From the NCBI GenBank assembly GCA_946811185.2, contig OX328097.1:8998252-9062251 (forward strand): a stretch of DNA of 64,000 nucleotides. Direction: 5' to 3'. This document shows positions 63,956 through 64,000 of the stretch, piece by piece. The notes under the pieces were generated by a model. That model made no database searches. It saw only the letters and a list, made by a program, of their open reading frames with translations, and was not told the DNA's origin. The translations under genes were made by a program, and so were the position numbers. This DNA comes from Hippopus hippopus (lineage: Eukaryota; Mollusca; Bivalvia; Cardiida; Cardiidae). Within the stretch, counting starts at the first letter, position 1, and each line of letters starts with the position of its first letter.

Positions 63956-64000
63956 ATATGTTTAAACTAAACTAGAAAATGGGTTGGAATAGTTGGGGGC

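Overview
This is AT-rich metazoan nuclear DNA with intron-rich genes buried in short transposable elements. The proteins look animal. The dense short repeats, tRNA-derived SINEs and hairpin MITEs would fit a bivalve mollusc, but that is inference and I cannot name a species. There are no bacterial features: no operons, CRISPR arrays or ribosome binding sites.

Three protein-coding genes can be assembled exon by exon, with every junction GT-AG and phase-consistent. (1) An NXF1/TAP mRNA export receptor lies on the minus strand from the start codon at 52,831 to at least 2,339. I find 22 coding exons (about 649 codons) covering the Arg/Gly-rich N-terminus, RNA-binding domain, leucine-rich repeats, NTF2-like domain and most of the UBA-like domain; the last short exon was not found. 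(2) A DHHC palmitoyltransferase, closest to ZDHHC24 as far as I can judge, lies on the plus strand (13,616-15,808), wholly inside NXF1 intron 15. (3) A retinol dehydrogenase 13-like short-chain dehydrogenase lies on the plus strand in six exons (54,984-63,051, 317 residues), head-to-head with NXF1 across about 2.15 kb. The products work in unrelated processes (RNA export, protein S-acylation, retinoid/lipid redox), so the clustering says nothing about shared function.

Most of the remaining sequence is repeats. The dominant one, called family A here, is a MITE of about 229 bp. It is bounded by TTAA, has termini of the form CYCTTTACCA, and carries an off-centre hairpin with arms of about 34 bp. 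About 60 copies or fragments occur in both orientations, some joined end to end sharing one TTAA. Two other unrelated TTAA-bounded elements are present (family C, two 546-bp copies; family D, one 2.27-kb copy), consistent with piggyBac-type mobilisation. Family B is a MITE of about 260 bp with GAGCCATGCTCTG-type ends. Family E is a composite seen three times. There are also tRNA-derived SINEs, Tc1/mariner relics, foldback elements, a 54-bp minisatellite at the left edge, and several elements of roughly 0.3-1.1 kb, three of which have tandem cores and two of which carry CGGA-rich tails.

Region by region: 1-1,085 minisatellite; 2,339-7,693 NXF1 3' exons; 7,868-13,522 repeats with one NXF1 exon; 13,616-15,808 ZDHHC gene; 15,838-19,075 repeats; 19,075-52,831 remaining NXF1 exons separated by repeats; 52,832-54,983 divergent intergenic region holding a nested transposon; 54,984-63,051 RDH13-like gene; then 3' flank.

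The most notable points are places where MITE sequence seems to enter genes. The only in-frame splice acceptor seen for NXF1 exon 16 lies in a family A end, and the RDH13-like start codon lies in a family B end. Family A hairpins also show matched changes in both arms of the same copy. I found no unknown enzymatic system.
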